Assembly: GCA_947425005.1 (NCBI GenBank)
Contig: CANDYP010000040.1
Coordinates: 1-10,885, forward strand
Origin: Rickettsiales bacterium
GTDB lineage: Bacteria > Pseudomonadota > Alphaproteobacteria > Rickettsiales > UBA1997
Direction: 5' to 3'
Length of the DNA stretch: 10,885 nt
Part shown: positions 1 through 7,227 of the stretch, one piece after another
Position numbering within the stretch: the stretch's first letter is position 1
How the letters are laid out: each line of letters opens with the position of its first letter
Program-made: the position numbers and the translations under genes
Notes under the pieces: model-generated
Databases searched by the model: none
What the model saw: the letters and a program-made list of their open reading frames with translations, nothing else
Told to the model about the DNA's origin: nothing

Positions 1-168
1 GTGACTGCCGACGGAAAGTGAAAATACTGCGAGGAACAGGACAATGTTGATTACGGGGGAGAACAGGGTTTGGTGGTAAACTTTGAGGAAGCGGCGGACT
101 TCTTTGCCAAGCAGGGTGAAGGCGCCGAACCAGTTAATCTTCTGGCGGTTGATTCTAGAGCGGGACAT
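1..168 (-). CDS. ABC-2 type transporter permease, N-terminal fragment
   Basis: This is the first 56 codons of a gene read leftwards, cut by the window edge. The ATG lies at 168-166, and no in-frame alternative start is visible just upstream. The peptide has a short basic N-terminus, then a stretch KEVRRFLKVYHQTLFSP (about residues 24-40), then the start of a hydrophobic segment VINIVLFLAVFSLSVG. An Arg-rich 'RRF.KVY.QT...P' patch followed by the first membrane helix is typical of the ABC-2 family (YadH/DrrB-like inner-membrane permeases), which pair with an ATPase to export drugs, polysaccharides or lipids. The ATPase partner is not in view and the substrate cannot be inferred. No Shine-Dalgarno sequence precedes the start. 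The gene follows the AsmA-like gene on the same strand, with a palindromic repeat between them. Family assignment is by eye from 56 residues. Confidence 0.72.
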   Translation of the reverse strand, partial: MSRSRINRQKINWFGAFTLLGKEVRRFLKVYHQTLFSPVINIVLFLAVFSLSVGSH

Positions 169-210
169 TGTTGTATTTGGGTTACGCTTTGGGAAAAAGA
201 GGTTGGGACT

Positions 211-295
211 AGAAACCCCCCCTACCCCCCTTATCAGGGGGGCTTTGATCGAGTTCGGTTTAAGCCCCCCTGATAAGGGGGGTAGGGGGGTTTCT
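211..295. repeat. Palindromic repeat, locus 1 (G/C-tract family)
   Basis: A near-perfect inverted repeat has arms 211-245 and 262-295, differing by one extra C in the left arm, around a 16-nt spacer. Each arm contains its own shorter hairpin: six C, TTATCA, six G. The structure is therefore nested. It fills most of the gap between the end of the AsmA-like gene and the start of the ABC permease gene, both on the minus strand. It could terminate or stabilise transcripts. The same family recurs at 3435-3520 and 9426-9564. Confidence 0.95.
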
Positions 296-310
296 GGAGC
301 AGAGCTCGGA

Positions 311-3300
311 CTAAATCAAATCGAAGAGATTTTTGATTGTGGTGGGGACGAAGGCGGAGACTTTGTTGGTTTCGAAAGTCGCCTCTTTGTCGCCTTTTTT
401 CTTGCTGTATTCGTAGCGGATGCCGAAGAGACCTCCGCCTTGACCGCCCGTCAACAGGCCACTAATGACATTTCCTAAAATCGGAATATTCCCGATGCCG
501 AAGAGATTATTAATAATGAAGCCGGGCACGATCATGCCTTTGATTTCGTAAGTATCGTTTTTCAAATCAATTGTGCCTTTGGCGGTAATACCGATTTTGT
601 AGTTGTTGGCGATTAGGGACTTGATGTTGAACACGCCATCCTGCAAGGCGAATTCCAACTTCAACGAATCAAATGTTGTTTTGTTGTTGGAAAAAATTTT
701 GTCGCGCACTTGCGAAAAAAGATCATCCTTAGCCAGACGTTTCACTGCCGCGCTTTCGTAAAATGTAATGCTCTCATTAATCGTGATTTCGCCTTCCAGA
801 ACCTGCTTCTCATTCACAATTTTATTTTGCATTTTCAGCTTGGCATCGCCCGCCGAAACGACATTTGAAATTCCCAGAGCCTCGGCCAAATAGCCCACAT
901 CAGTGATGCGGCCATCAATTCTAGAAAAACTTTCCGCATCTTTTTTCGTAAACTGCAGTGCAATTAACTGCTGCTTTTTGCCGTAATTGCCGCGCGCCGC
1001 GCCGCTGTAGCAAAATTGATCGTCGCAATTTAAGCCGACGTAAAAATCCTTCACCGATTTTCCGTCAGAAAGCAGCAAATTATTTAGCGCAATTTGTACG
1101 GTGGAATTTCTGAATTTTTCACCTCCGCCAATAATTCCTGAAAATTTATTTTGGATGAATGGCGCTAAATCCAAGAGTTGTCCGTTTAAAGAAATTCTTT
1201 CTGAAGAAGATTTTTTGTCAGTGACGTAGGAAAATGAATAGCTGTTTTTGCCAAATTTATCGTTTCTTAAATTGACGTCTGTGACCAGGAACGGCGCCAC
1301 TTCAAGATTGACGTTACCCGATATTTTGGAGTCGACAATTTTTGTAACTTTCTTCGCCGTAATCTTTTCTTGCTTGCGCAAAACAATGTTTTTTAGCGTA
1401 ATTTTTTTGGCCGTAGGAAAAGCGATTGTTAAATTCAAACCACCTTCAACATCAGATTTTTTTTCAATGTTGAGCGCTTTAATATTGAGCTCAGCAGCCT
1501 TCAGATCAACGGATGCAGAAAATTCTTCGCTGCCAAAATCTTTTTTCACGACGGCCGTCACCGCCCCTTTGGCGTAGTCATTATTTAAATTGTTAATCGC
1601 AGAATTGACCGCGATGTAGGCGTCTTTTAACGCCAATTTACTTTCGAGCGGAATTCTAATGTCGAAATTATTTTGCGAATTGCCGTTCAAATATTTTTCA
1701 ACTTGAGCCGAAAATTTTGAACTATTGTCAGCGTGTTTGAGGGAGTCCGAGGCACTGCCCACAGACTTTCCTGAAATTTTTAACATCGTGACCGGCGCGT
1801 GAAAATTATCGATTACGACCTGCGCCTCAGAAATTTTACTGCCCAAAACACTGCCCGAAGAAATCGCAATATTCATGTTGTCTTTGGTGAATTTGGCCAC
1901 GCCGTCAACTTTGGTGATCTCCGGAAAATCGTCGCTGTATTTCAAGTCGAAGTCAGAAAAAATTACTTCGGAGTCAATCTTTTCCAAAACGGTTTCAGCA
2001 CCATTTTTAATCAGCGAAAATTTAGCGTAGGCGTCTTTAACCTCGCCGTTTCTGATGTGGGCAATTACCCAGTCTCGGATACCTTCTTCGTGAAGATAAA
2101 CCGGCCACAATTTTTCTAGTTCGTTGCACGGGGCGTTTTGTAATTTGATGTAAAAGTCGAAACGATTATTTTGTAAATTTTTTAAATCAGAGATTAGAAG
2201 CGACATGTCGAAATGGGCCTTGCTCGTTGCCACTGAAGGGTTTTCAAGATCGTAGCCGTCGACTTGGAAGTCAGTTTTGATTTCGGATAAATTCAAAATT
2301 CCCAGATTGTTGTCGTATTCTCCTTTGGCGGAAAAGTCGTAAAAATCCATTTGCTCGCTGAAGAATTCCGGAAAAGTAAAATTACCTTTTTTGGCCTCAG
2401 CTTTAAAAATCACATTGTGCAATTTGTTGTTCTCAATCGCAAAAGATGCGGAGGTATTTACGGTGGTGTTAATTTGCTCTAAAGCCTTGAGGGATGGGTG
2501 CAAACCGGCAATCGAATTTGGCACAAAATTAATCAAAAATAAATCGCATTTCAGAGAATTATTTTTAGCCAACTGACAGGCCGAATTAAGATCAACGTCA
2601 CTTTTTTTATCTTCGAAACTTAATTTATTGGCCGAAGAAATGTAGAGAATATCGTTCTTGGCGTAGGTGCGAATCTGTGATTTTTTAATCAGAATTTGAG
2701 TGACGCTTTTCTGGCCCTTAATTACAAATCGCGCATTTTCGATTTCAAAATTTTTGGTGAGAAATTTTTCTTCCTTCATTTGTTCTAAGAAACCAACAAC
2801 TACGGCTGTAGGGTTGATGACCTCTTCAGAATTTTTAGCAGCGCCGCTTTGCTCGGAATTTTCTCCGTAATCAATCGCTATTTCCGGATTAATAATTTTG
2901 ATTTTTCGAGGGACAAAACTGGATCGCACCAAATTAAGCAGCGAAAATTCCGTCTCTATTCGCGGAATTAAAAATTCCTGCTTTTCTTTTTTTAGTGGCG
3001 CGGCGTGAAGAAATTTTAAATTCGTGATGCTGACCTTGAGAGTGCCGTAACGCGTGAAGCTAATCCGAGCATCTTCCAGCTGAGTAGATTCACCAAAGTT
3101 CTTTTGGAGTTGCGAGCGGATTTCTTGCGTGACGAAGGGAAATGATTTCGGCGTGGTTGAAACCAGAATTATAAAATAGGCTAGAACAACTGAGAGAGTA
3201 AGGAGGATAAAAAAATTGATCTTGTAGAAGAGGGCAATTTTTTTCTTTATTTTTTTTGCGACTACTTTGAGGTCTTTCTCGATCTCTTGTCCGAAATCTT

Positions 3301-3382
3301 CAATTTCGCTTTGTAAGCGCTCAAGGCCAGTCTCTTTGCGAGGGTGTTTTTTGTCGGGAGTGTGTGATTTTTTTTTGAACAT
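311..3382 (-). CDS. AsmA-like / DUF3971 (YhdP-type) inner-membrane-anchored envelope protein
   Basis: A 1023-residue protein. The N-terminus is highly charged (Lys/Glu-rich, residues 1-54), followed by one membrane helix at about 55-76 and then a long beta-rich, Asn/Lys-rich region expected in the periplasm. A WPVYL...RDWVIAHIRNG stretch at about 426-445 matches the conserved 'WP...R.W...I..G' signature of DUF3971 proteins. The C-terminus (about 949-992), with IVPG..IN.LFG.....ILG......GG.GGGLFGIRYEY, is the typical end of AsmA-like C-terminal domains. Family members (YhdP, TamB, YdbH) are thought to bridge inner and outer membrane and carry phospholipids; that role here is inferred from the family. 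It starts with ATG at 3382, has no Shine-Dalgarno sequence, and stops with TAG. It sits downstream of the receiver-domain gene with a 153-nt gap that holds a palindrome, so co-transcription is possible. No clear promoter is seen in the gap. N-terminal charge and length look normal for the family. Confidence 0.85.
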   Translation of the reverse strand: MFKKKSHTPDKKHPRKETGLERLQSEIEDFGQEIEKDLKVVAKKIKKKIALFYKINFFILLTLSVVLAYFIILVSTTPKSFPFVTQEIRSQLQKNFGESTQLEDARISFTRYGTLKVSITNLKFLHAAPLKKEKQEFLIPRIETEFSLLNLVRSSFVPRKIKIINPEIAIDYGENSEQSGAAKNSEEVINPTAVVVGFLEQMKEEKFLTKNFEIENARFVIKGQKSVTQILIKKSQIRTYAKNDILYISSANKLSFEDKKSDVDLNSACQLAKNNSLKCDLFLINFVPNSIAGLHPSLKALEQINTTVNTSASFAIENNKLHNVIFKAEAKKGNFTFPEFFSEQMDFYDFSAKGEYDNNLGILNLSEIKTDFQVDGYDLENPSVATSKAHFDMSLLISDLKNLQNNRFDFYIKLQNAPCNELEKLWPVYLHEEGIRDWVIAHIRNGEVKDAYAKFSLIKNGAETVLEKIDSEVIFSDFDLKYSDDFPEITKVDGVAKFTKDNMNIAISSGSVLGSKISEAQVVIDNFHAPVTMLKISGKSVGSASDSLKHADNSSKFSAQVEKYLNGNSQNNFDIRIPLESKLALKDAYIAVNSAINNLNNDYAKGAVTAVVKKDFGSEEFSASVDLKAAELNIKALNIEKKSDVEGGLNLTIAFPTAKKITLKNIVLRKQEKITAKKVTKIVDSKISGNVNLEVAPFLVTDVNLRNDKFGKNSYSFSYVTDKKSSSERISLNGQLLDLAPFIQNKFSGIIGGGEKFRNSTVQIALNNLLLSDGKSVKDFYVGLNCDDQFCYSGAARGNYGKKQQLIALQFTKKDAESFSRIDGRITDVGYLAEALGISNVVSAGDAKLKMQNKIVNEKQVLEGEITINESITFYESAAVKRLAKDDLFSQVRDKIFSNNKTTFDSLKLEFALQDGVFNIKSLIANNYKIGITAKGTIDLKNDTYEIKGMIVPGFIINNLFGIGNIPILGNVISGLLTGGQGGGLFGIRYEYSKKKGDKEATFETNKVSAFVPTTIKNLFDLI

Positions 3383-3434
3383 TTTTACGGAAATTTTGGC
3401 GGTGTGCGGTGCGAATTAGTTTGAACTTTAGACG

Positions 3435-3520
3435 AGAAACCCCCCTACCCCCCCTTATCAGGGGGACTTTGATCGGGCTCCGGTGAACGCCCCCCTGATA
3501 AGGGGGGTAGGGGGGTTTCT
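3435..3520. repeat. Palindromic repeat, locus 2 (G/C-tract family)
   Basis: Inverted arms lie at 3435-3469 and 3487-3520, in the same arrangement as locus 1 (AGAAAC ends outward). The left arm is slightly degenerate, with seven C in the second tract and GGGGGA instead of six G before CTT. The spacer keeps TTTGATCG, shared with locus 1, and then diverges. It lies between the receiver-domain gene stop (3536) and the AsmA-like gene start (3382), so it is in the 3' untranslated region of the former and could act as a terminator or attenuator between the two. Confidence 0.95.
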
Positions 3521-3535
3521 TACCCCAAACTCAAG

Positions 3536-4594
3536 CTAAACCTTCCCCACCAAACGATGTTTTGGCAACACCAAAACCACACTCTTCTCTTTGTCATCAA
3601 CAACCTTCAAGCGGCAGCTTTGTTGATCTAAAATATTATTAATTTGCACATCGTCGATGCGACCAGCGAAGTTAGTAATTTCAGCAGCCGACTTCAGATA
3701 AAAAATTATCACCATCTGATCAAGATGGTCGATCATGATGCTGATGGTGATTTTAGCTTCTAGATCAAGCTTCAGCATTGCTGACAAAATTTTTCTCAAA
3801 GCATCAACCAACACCATTTTATCAGCTTTAATTTGAGGCATTTTCTCAACTTCAAAAGGTGTTTCGATTTCAATTCTGCTTGTGATTTTCTGACTCAATC
3901 CCGAGATAAATTCATTGAGGAAAGTGGTAATCGCAAAAATTTCTTCGTTGGAATTTAGCTTATTATCAATCACGGAGGCGTCTAAAGAGTTGGTGATCGA
4001 GCTCTTTAATTTTACGGCGTTGATGTAAATTCTGTTAATATCTTCCAGAGTTTTATTGCTTAAGAAGTCGCCGTGGGGGCTGGTTTTCAAGATTTCAGAA
4101 GTTTGTAAAATAATGTCTAAATAAGAAAAAAGTTCTGAAGGCAAAACCATCGCCACCTGATTCTTGAGGTTTTTAATGTTGCGGTCGTGGACGCCTTGCA
4201 CCTTCAGCGCGTTAGCGGTTTTTTCTTTAACTTTGGCAATCATCAAATCGAAATCGATCGGCTTCACCAGATAGTCATTTGCTGACAGGCCTACTCCTTT
4301 GATCACATTATCTTTCTGGCCTAAGGCGCTCAAAAAAATGAAAGGTACATTATTATTTCGAATATTTTTTGCTTCTCGGATCATCTTCAACAAAGCGTAA
4401 CCATCGGCCTCTGGCATCATAATATCTGAGATTACCAAATCTGGCTTCTCTTGCATAAAAACTTCAAAACCTTTTTTGCCATTCTCAGCTTCGAACACTT
4501 CAAAACCCTCGTCGCGCAAGATGTCGGCGATATTTTCGCGGATTTCATTTTCATCTTCAACACACAGAATTTTTGATTTTATTGCGTCGGCCAT
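3536..4594 (-). CDS. Response-regulator receiver protein with degenerate histidine-kinase-like C-terminus
   Basis: 352 residues. Residues 6-125 form a complete CheY-like receiver: acidic pair E13/D14, phospho-acceptor D57 (in LVISDIMMP), S89, and K111 before P112. Residues about 140-205 resemble a HisKA dimerisation helix pair, but the motif usually reading LPHELRTPL is here LPSELFSYL, with Ser153 in place of the phospho-accepting His. Residues about 240-344 resemble a HATPase fold. The N-box Asn position appears to be Ala272, and no DxGxG motif is visible; the matching strand reads IIFYLKSAAEI. The end, VVLVLP, fits the last strand of such domains. Kinase activity is therefore unlikely, and the C-terminus may be a dimerisation or partner-docking module. 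The gene starts 15 nt after the dnaX stop codon, so it is probably in the dnaX operon. No DNA-binding domain is visible. Receiver assignment is very secure; the pseudo-kinase reading is inference. Confidence 0.88.
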   Translation of the reverse strand: MADAIKSKILCVEDENEIRENIADILRDEGFEVFEAENGKKGFEVFMQEKPDLVISDIMMPEADGYALLKMIREAKNIRNNNVPFIFLSALGQKDNVIKGVGLSANDYLVKPIDFDLMIAKVKEKTANALKVQGVHDRNIKNLKNQVAMVLPSELFSYLDIILQTSEILKTSPHGDFLSNKTLEDINRIYINAVKLKSSITNSLDASVIDNKLNSNEEIFAITTFLNEFISGLSQKITSRIEIETPFEVEKMPQIKADKMVLVDALRKILSAMLKLDLEAKITISIMIDHLDQMVIIFYLKSAAEITNFAGRIDDVQINNILDQQSCRLKVVDDKEKSVVLVLPKHRLVGKV

Positions 4595-4609
4595 AAATTT
4601 AGGAATTAG

Positions 4610-5950
4610 TTAGATTATTTTCGCGCCTTCAAAATTACGAAGAATTTCATTCACAACTTCATCGTTAATTTCTTTGGCGTCGTTGGTTTTTGTGGCGTCG
4701 TTAGTTTCTGCGGCACCAGTAATTTCACCGGCCGGCGCAGAATTGAGACTCTTTTCAATTGGTGCAATTTTTTCTGCAGAAATTTCTAAAGAATTTTTCG
4801 ACTGATTCAAATCAAGCAAAACTTCTTTTAAATTTGGCAAGGCCACTAAATGACAAATCCGCGCCATTAGCATCTCGAAGGCCATTTTGGGCGAAGAAGA
4901 AAAATTGATTTCAGAGTGACCCTTCAACAACATTTGCCAAATCCGCGCCAGTGCGGCGAAAGAAATTTTGCCGGCAATTTCGGTAATTTTTTCTTGTTGG
5001 AATTTAGAATATCCATCCAGCTTGTAGCCCTTCACCATCTTAACCGAAGTGGTTTTGTTGACGATCTCCATCAAGTCAGCAAGCAGCTGCGAGACATCTG
5101 ACGAGTAAGAATAAAATTGAGAAAATTTAGTAAGAGCAGCAGAAAAATCGCAGGCCAGAATTGCCTCAAAAAGCTCGATTACTTTGGCCTTGTCGTTAAG
5201 GCCCAACATTTTTTCTACCACCTCTGCACTCAAAAACTTTTGGTGATTATTGCTGGAAAGCGCCTGGTCGAGCATTGAAAGCGAATCACGAACTGAACCT
5301 TCCGACATCTTGGCAATGAGCTCTAACGCTTGATCGTCAGCTTCAAGATTTTCTTTTCCTAAAATATTTTTTAAGTGCACAGCGATTTCAGATTCATCCA
5401 AACGACGTAGATCAAAACGCTGGCAGCGCGACAAAATTGTGATTGGAACTTTTCTGATTTCTGTAGTGGCGAAGATAAATTTTACGTGAGCCGGCGGTTC
5501 TTCGAGAGTTTTTAAAAGTGCGTTGAAGGCGCTGTTGCTCAGCATGTGCACTTCATCAATGATGTAGATTTTGTAGGCGGCCATTACTGGCGCGTAGGCG
5601 ATGGAATCAATAATTTCGCGGATGTCGTCAACGCCAGTTCTGCTTGCCGCATCGATTTCGATTACGTCCTGATGCTTGGAAGCACTAATCATTTTGCAAT
5701 TGTCGCAAACTCCGCAAGCGTTGGCTTGATTGACTTCGTCTTTATTTAAACAATTGATGGTTTTGGCAATAATTCTGGCGGTCGTAGTTTTTCCGACGCC
5801 GCGAATTCCGGTAAGAATGTAAGCGTGATGCAGGCGATTATTTTTGATGGCGTTAGAGAGAGTAGTAACCAAAACCTCTTGCCCTACTAACTCATCGAAA
5901 TTTTGCGGACGATATTTGCGAGCAAGTACGAGGTAGGAATTTGGTAGCAT
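4610..5950 (-). CDS. dnaX: DNA polymerase III clamp-loader subunit gamma/tau (DnaX), compact form
   Basis: This subunit is an ATPase of the clamp loader that opens the beta clamp and loads it on primed DNA. From ATG 5950 it has 446 residues. It begins with YLVLARKYRPQNFDELVGQ (residues 6-24), the usual DnaX N-terminus. It has Walker A GIRGVGKT (48-55), a zinc module C67/C79/C82/C85, Walker B IYIIDE (128-133), the SRC motif (174-176) and sensor 2 with R221 in GSVRDSLS. Collar domain III runs to about residue 372. The open frame continues upstream to an ATG at 6100, but that extension is a reading of the SRP RNA gene and is rejected. After the collar only about 70 residues remain. They are rich in Thr/Asn/Asp/Ala and end in VVNEILRNFEGAKII, which resembles the last motif of tau. 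The body of the alpha- and helicase-binding tau domain seems missing. No Shine-Dalgarno is visible. The receiver-domain gene follows 15 nt downstream; the common neighbours ebfC and recR are not here. Confidence 0.96.
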   Translation of the reverse strand: MLPNSYLVLARKYRPQNFDELVGQEVLVTTLSNAIKNNRLHHAYILTGIRGVGKTTTARIIAKTINCLNKDEVNQANACGVCDNCKMISASKHQDVIEIDAASRTGVDDIREIIDSIAYAPVMAAYKIYIIDEVHMLSNSAFNALLKTLEEPPAHVKFIFATTEIRKVPITILSRCQRFDLRRLDESEIAVHLKNILGKENLEADDQALELIAKMSEGSVRDSLSMLDQALSSNNHQKFLSAEVVEKMLGLNDKAKVIELFEAILACDFSAALTKFSQFYSYSSDVSQLLADLMEIVNKTTSVKMVKGYKLDGYSKFQQEKITEIAGKISFAALARIWQMLLKGHSEINFSSSPKMAFEMLMARICHLVALPNLKEVLLDLNQSKNSLEISAEKIAPIEKSLNSAPAGEITGAAETNDATKTNDAKEINDEVVNEILRNFEGAKII

Positions 5951-6002
5951 CAGTAGCGCGAAAACGGAATTTGAAGCTTGGGAGTAAAGCGGAGGGGGAG
6001 GC

Positions 6003-6022
6003 AAAAAAATAGAAATAGTGTG
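6003..6022 (-). terminator. Likely intrinsic 3' end of SRP RNA
   Basis: On the minus strand the 3' half of the RNA's closing stem (6022-6012) is followed at once by TATTTTTTT (6011-6003). A stem followed by a U-run fits intrinsic termination, with the RNA's own terminal helix serving as the hairpin. Some read-through into dnaX, which starts 52 nt further on, is possible because no separate dnaX promoter is obvious. Confidence 0.5.
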
Positions 6023-6098
6023 ACCCGGCTTGACCAACCACGGGCTGCTTTCTTTCGAACCTGACCCTTTTAATAGGCAAACCGCCCACACTATTTCC
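6003..6098 (-). ncRNA. ffs: Small signal recognition particle RNA (4.5S)
   Basis: Read on the minus strand, the segment holds the conserved SRP helix-8 core GGGTCAGGTTCGAAAGAAAG followed by CAGCCC. Compared with the E. coli 4.5S core, the apical stem has changed from UCC/GGA to UUC/GAA, a compensatory pair, closing a GAAA (GNRA) tetraloop. The symmetric internal loop residues UCAG and AGCAG are kept. An inner stem pairs GGTTTGCC with GGTCAAGCC (one bulge). The ends pair perfectly over 11 bp, GAAATAGTGTG (6097-6087) with CACACTATTTC (6022-6012), and a T-run follows. The RNA binds Ffh and helps target membrane proteins co-translationally. It lies just upstream of dnaX, an arrangement known in alphaproteobacteria. 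Exact 5' and 3' ends are inferred. Confidence 0.93.
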
Positions 6099-6134
6099 AA
6101 AAAAAATTTTCTAGGAGGAGGAGGAAATTATCAA
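6099..6134 (-). promoter_or_regulatory. Candidate sigma-70-type promoter of ffs
   Basis: On the minus strand TTGATA (6134-6129, five of six matches to TTGACA) is followed by a 17-nt spacer and GAAAAT (6111-6106, four of six matches to TATAAT). Seven T residues then lead to G6098, the first paired base region of the SRP RNA. The spacing to the predicted RNA start is ideal, which supports the call despite the weak -10 element. The promoter falls in the 55-nt gap after the GT4 gene. Confidence 0.5.
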
Positions 6135-6153
6135 GCAGAAGTTTTGAAGAAAT

Positions 6154-7227
6154 TTATTTTGCCGCCCCAACGATCTCTTTCATTTTATTCTCTAAAGCTT
6201 GGTAGGAAAATTTTGCGCTCACGCGCGTGGAGGAATTTTCAATCAATGAGTTGGTTAGTTTGGGATTGTTAACTAATTCGATTACGGAGGCTTCGATTCT
6301 TTGATCTAACGCCTCTACAGGTTTTAACGGCACCAAAATTCCATCCACTTTGTCGCGTAAAATTTCTTTCGAACCGTCGGTGTCGGTGGCGATTATTGGT
6401 TTGCGGTACTTCATTGCTTCGAGCAAAACTAAGCCAAAAGTTTCGTTGCTTGAGGCGCTGCAGAAGATGTCGATTGATTGGAAAAATTCTTTTTTGTTTT
6501 TGATCCAGCCGCAAAATTCGATTTTGTCTTCAACTTTTAAATCTCTTGCCAAGCTACGCAGGCTTGCTTCGTACGGCCCTGTACCGGCAATTTTTAAAAT
6601 AAATTTTTGCTGCGAATTTTTTTCCGCCGCTAATTTCGCAATGGCTTTGATCAAATGATCGAAGCCTTTTTTGTCGTCGATTCGAGCCATTGCACCAAGG
6701 GCAATCGTAGATTTTTTTTGCAGATCAATTTGCGGCACATCGGTAATCGCATCACTCAAATCAATGGCGTTCGAAATTACAAAAGTTCTGTCCACGGGCT
6801 GGCCCAAATCAACAGCGCGATGAAACACTTCGCGGTTCACCGAAAAAATTAAATCGGCACCAATCGAGCGCTTAACATTCGTACTGTGATTCACCGCAAT
6901 CAAACAAACTTTTTTATTTTTGATTTTTTTAATCGCCTTTTTGGCCAGAACTATTGAACGCCCAACATGGGCCACCACTGCATCAGCATTAAAATCTTTT
7001 AGAATTTTTTGAATTTCAGCCGCAGCAAAAATATCGTAATCACCAAATTTATTTTCGATTTTTTTGATTTCTATTCCAAGGGATAGGACTTGATCAGCGT
7101 AAGGCGCATCGGATTTTACAATTGCCAAAACTTCGTGGCCTAAATTTTTTAAAATAATCAAATAATCAACGAAGGATTGCTCTGCCCCACCATTTTGTGA
7201 GGTGAGAATAATATTTACGATCTTCAT
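6154..7227 (-). CDS. GT4-family (group 1) glycosyltransferase
   Basis: 357 residues, the usual length for a retaining GT-B glycosyltransferase. The N-terminal domain starts MKIVNIILTSQNGGAEQS, with the GGAE acceptor-side loop at residues 13-16. The domain linker contains ISNAID (151-156). The C-terminal nucleotide-sugar domain has GAMARIDDKKGFDHLIKA (178-195), IAGTGPYE (213-220), and the E-x7-E motif E262...E270 in NETFGLVLLEAM. Such enzymes transfer a sugar from a nucleotide donor to a lipid or saccharide at the cytoplasmic face of the inner membrane; donor and acceptor cannot be read from the sequence. The ATG overlaps the stop codon of the upstream WaaE-like gene (TAATG, shared base 7227), so translation is probably coupled. 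No Shine-Dalgarno is present. Its likely role is assembly of lipopolysaccharide core or another surface glycan. Confidence 0.93.
   Translation of the reverse strand: MKIVNIILTSQNGGAEQSFVDYLIILKNLGHEVLAIVKSDAPYADQVLSLGIEIKKIENKFGDYDIFAAAEIQKILKDFNADAVVAHVGRSIVLAKKAIKKIKNKKVCLIAVNHSTNVKRSIGADLIFSVNREVFHRAVDLGQPVDRTFVISNAIDLSDAITDVPQIDLQKKSTIALGAMARIDDKKGFDHLIKAIAKLAAEKNSQQKFILKIAGTGPYEASLRSLARDLKVEDKIEFCGWIKNKKEFFQSIDIFCSASSNETFGLVLLEAMKYRKPIIATDTDGSKEILRDKVDGILVPLKPVEALDQRIEASVIELVNNPKLTNSLIENSSTRVSAKFSYQALENKMKEIVGAAK

Noticed and set aside
83..478. Plus-strand open frame across palindromic locus 1
   Set aside because: It covers a repeat and the ends of two minus-strand genes in antisense, with low-complexity translation and no recognisable domain.
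4740..4840. Programmed frameshift giving gamma and tau forms of DnaX
   Set aside because: The A-run here (GCA GAA AAA ATT) is not a slippery heptamer in the reading frame, and there is no long alternative-frame tail.
5951..6100. N-terminal extension of dnaX to an ATG at 6100
   Set aside because: The extra 50 codons read through the SRP RNA and its spacer, have no DnaX resemblance, and the family N-terminus begins right after the ATG at 5950.
6110..6130. GGAGGAGGAGG on the plus strand as a ribosome binding site
   Set aside because: No plus-strand gene follows it; the site lies in the gap between the GT4 gene and ffs, both on the minus strand.
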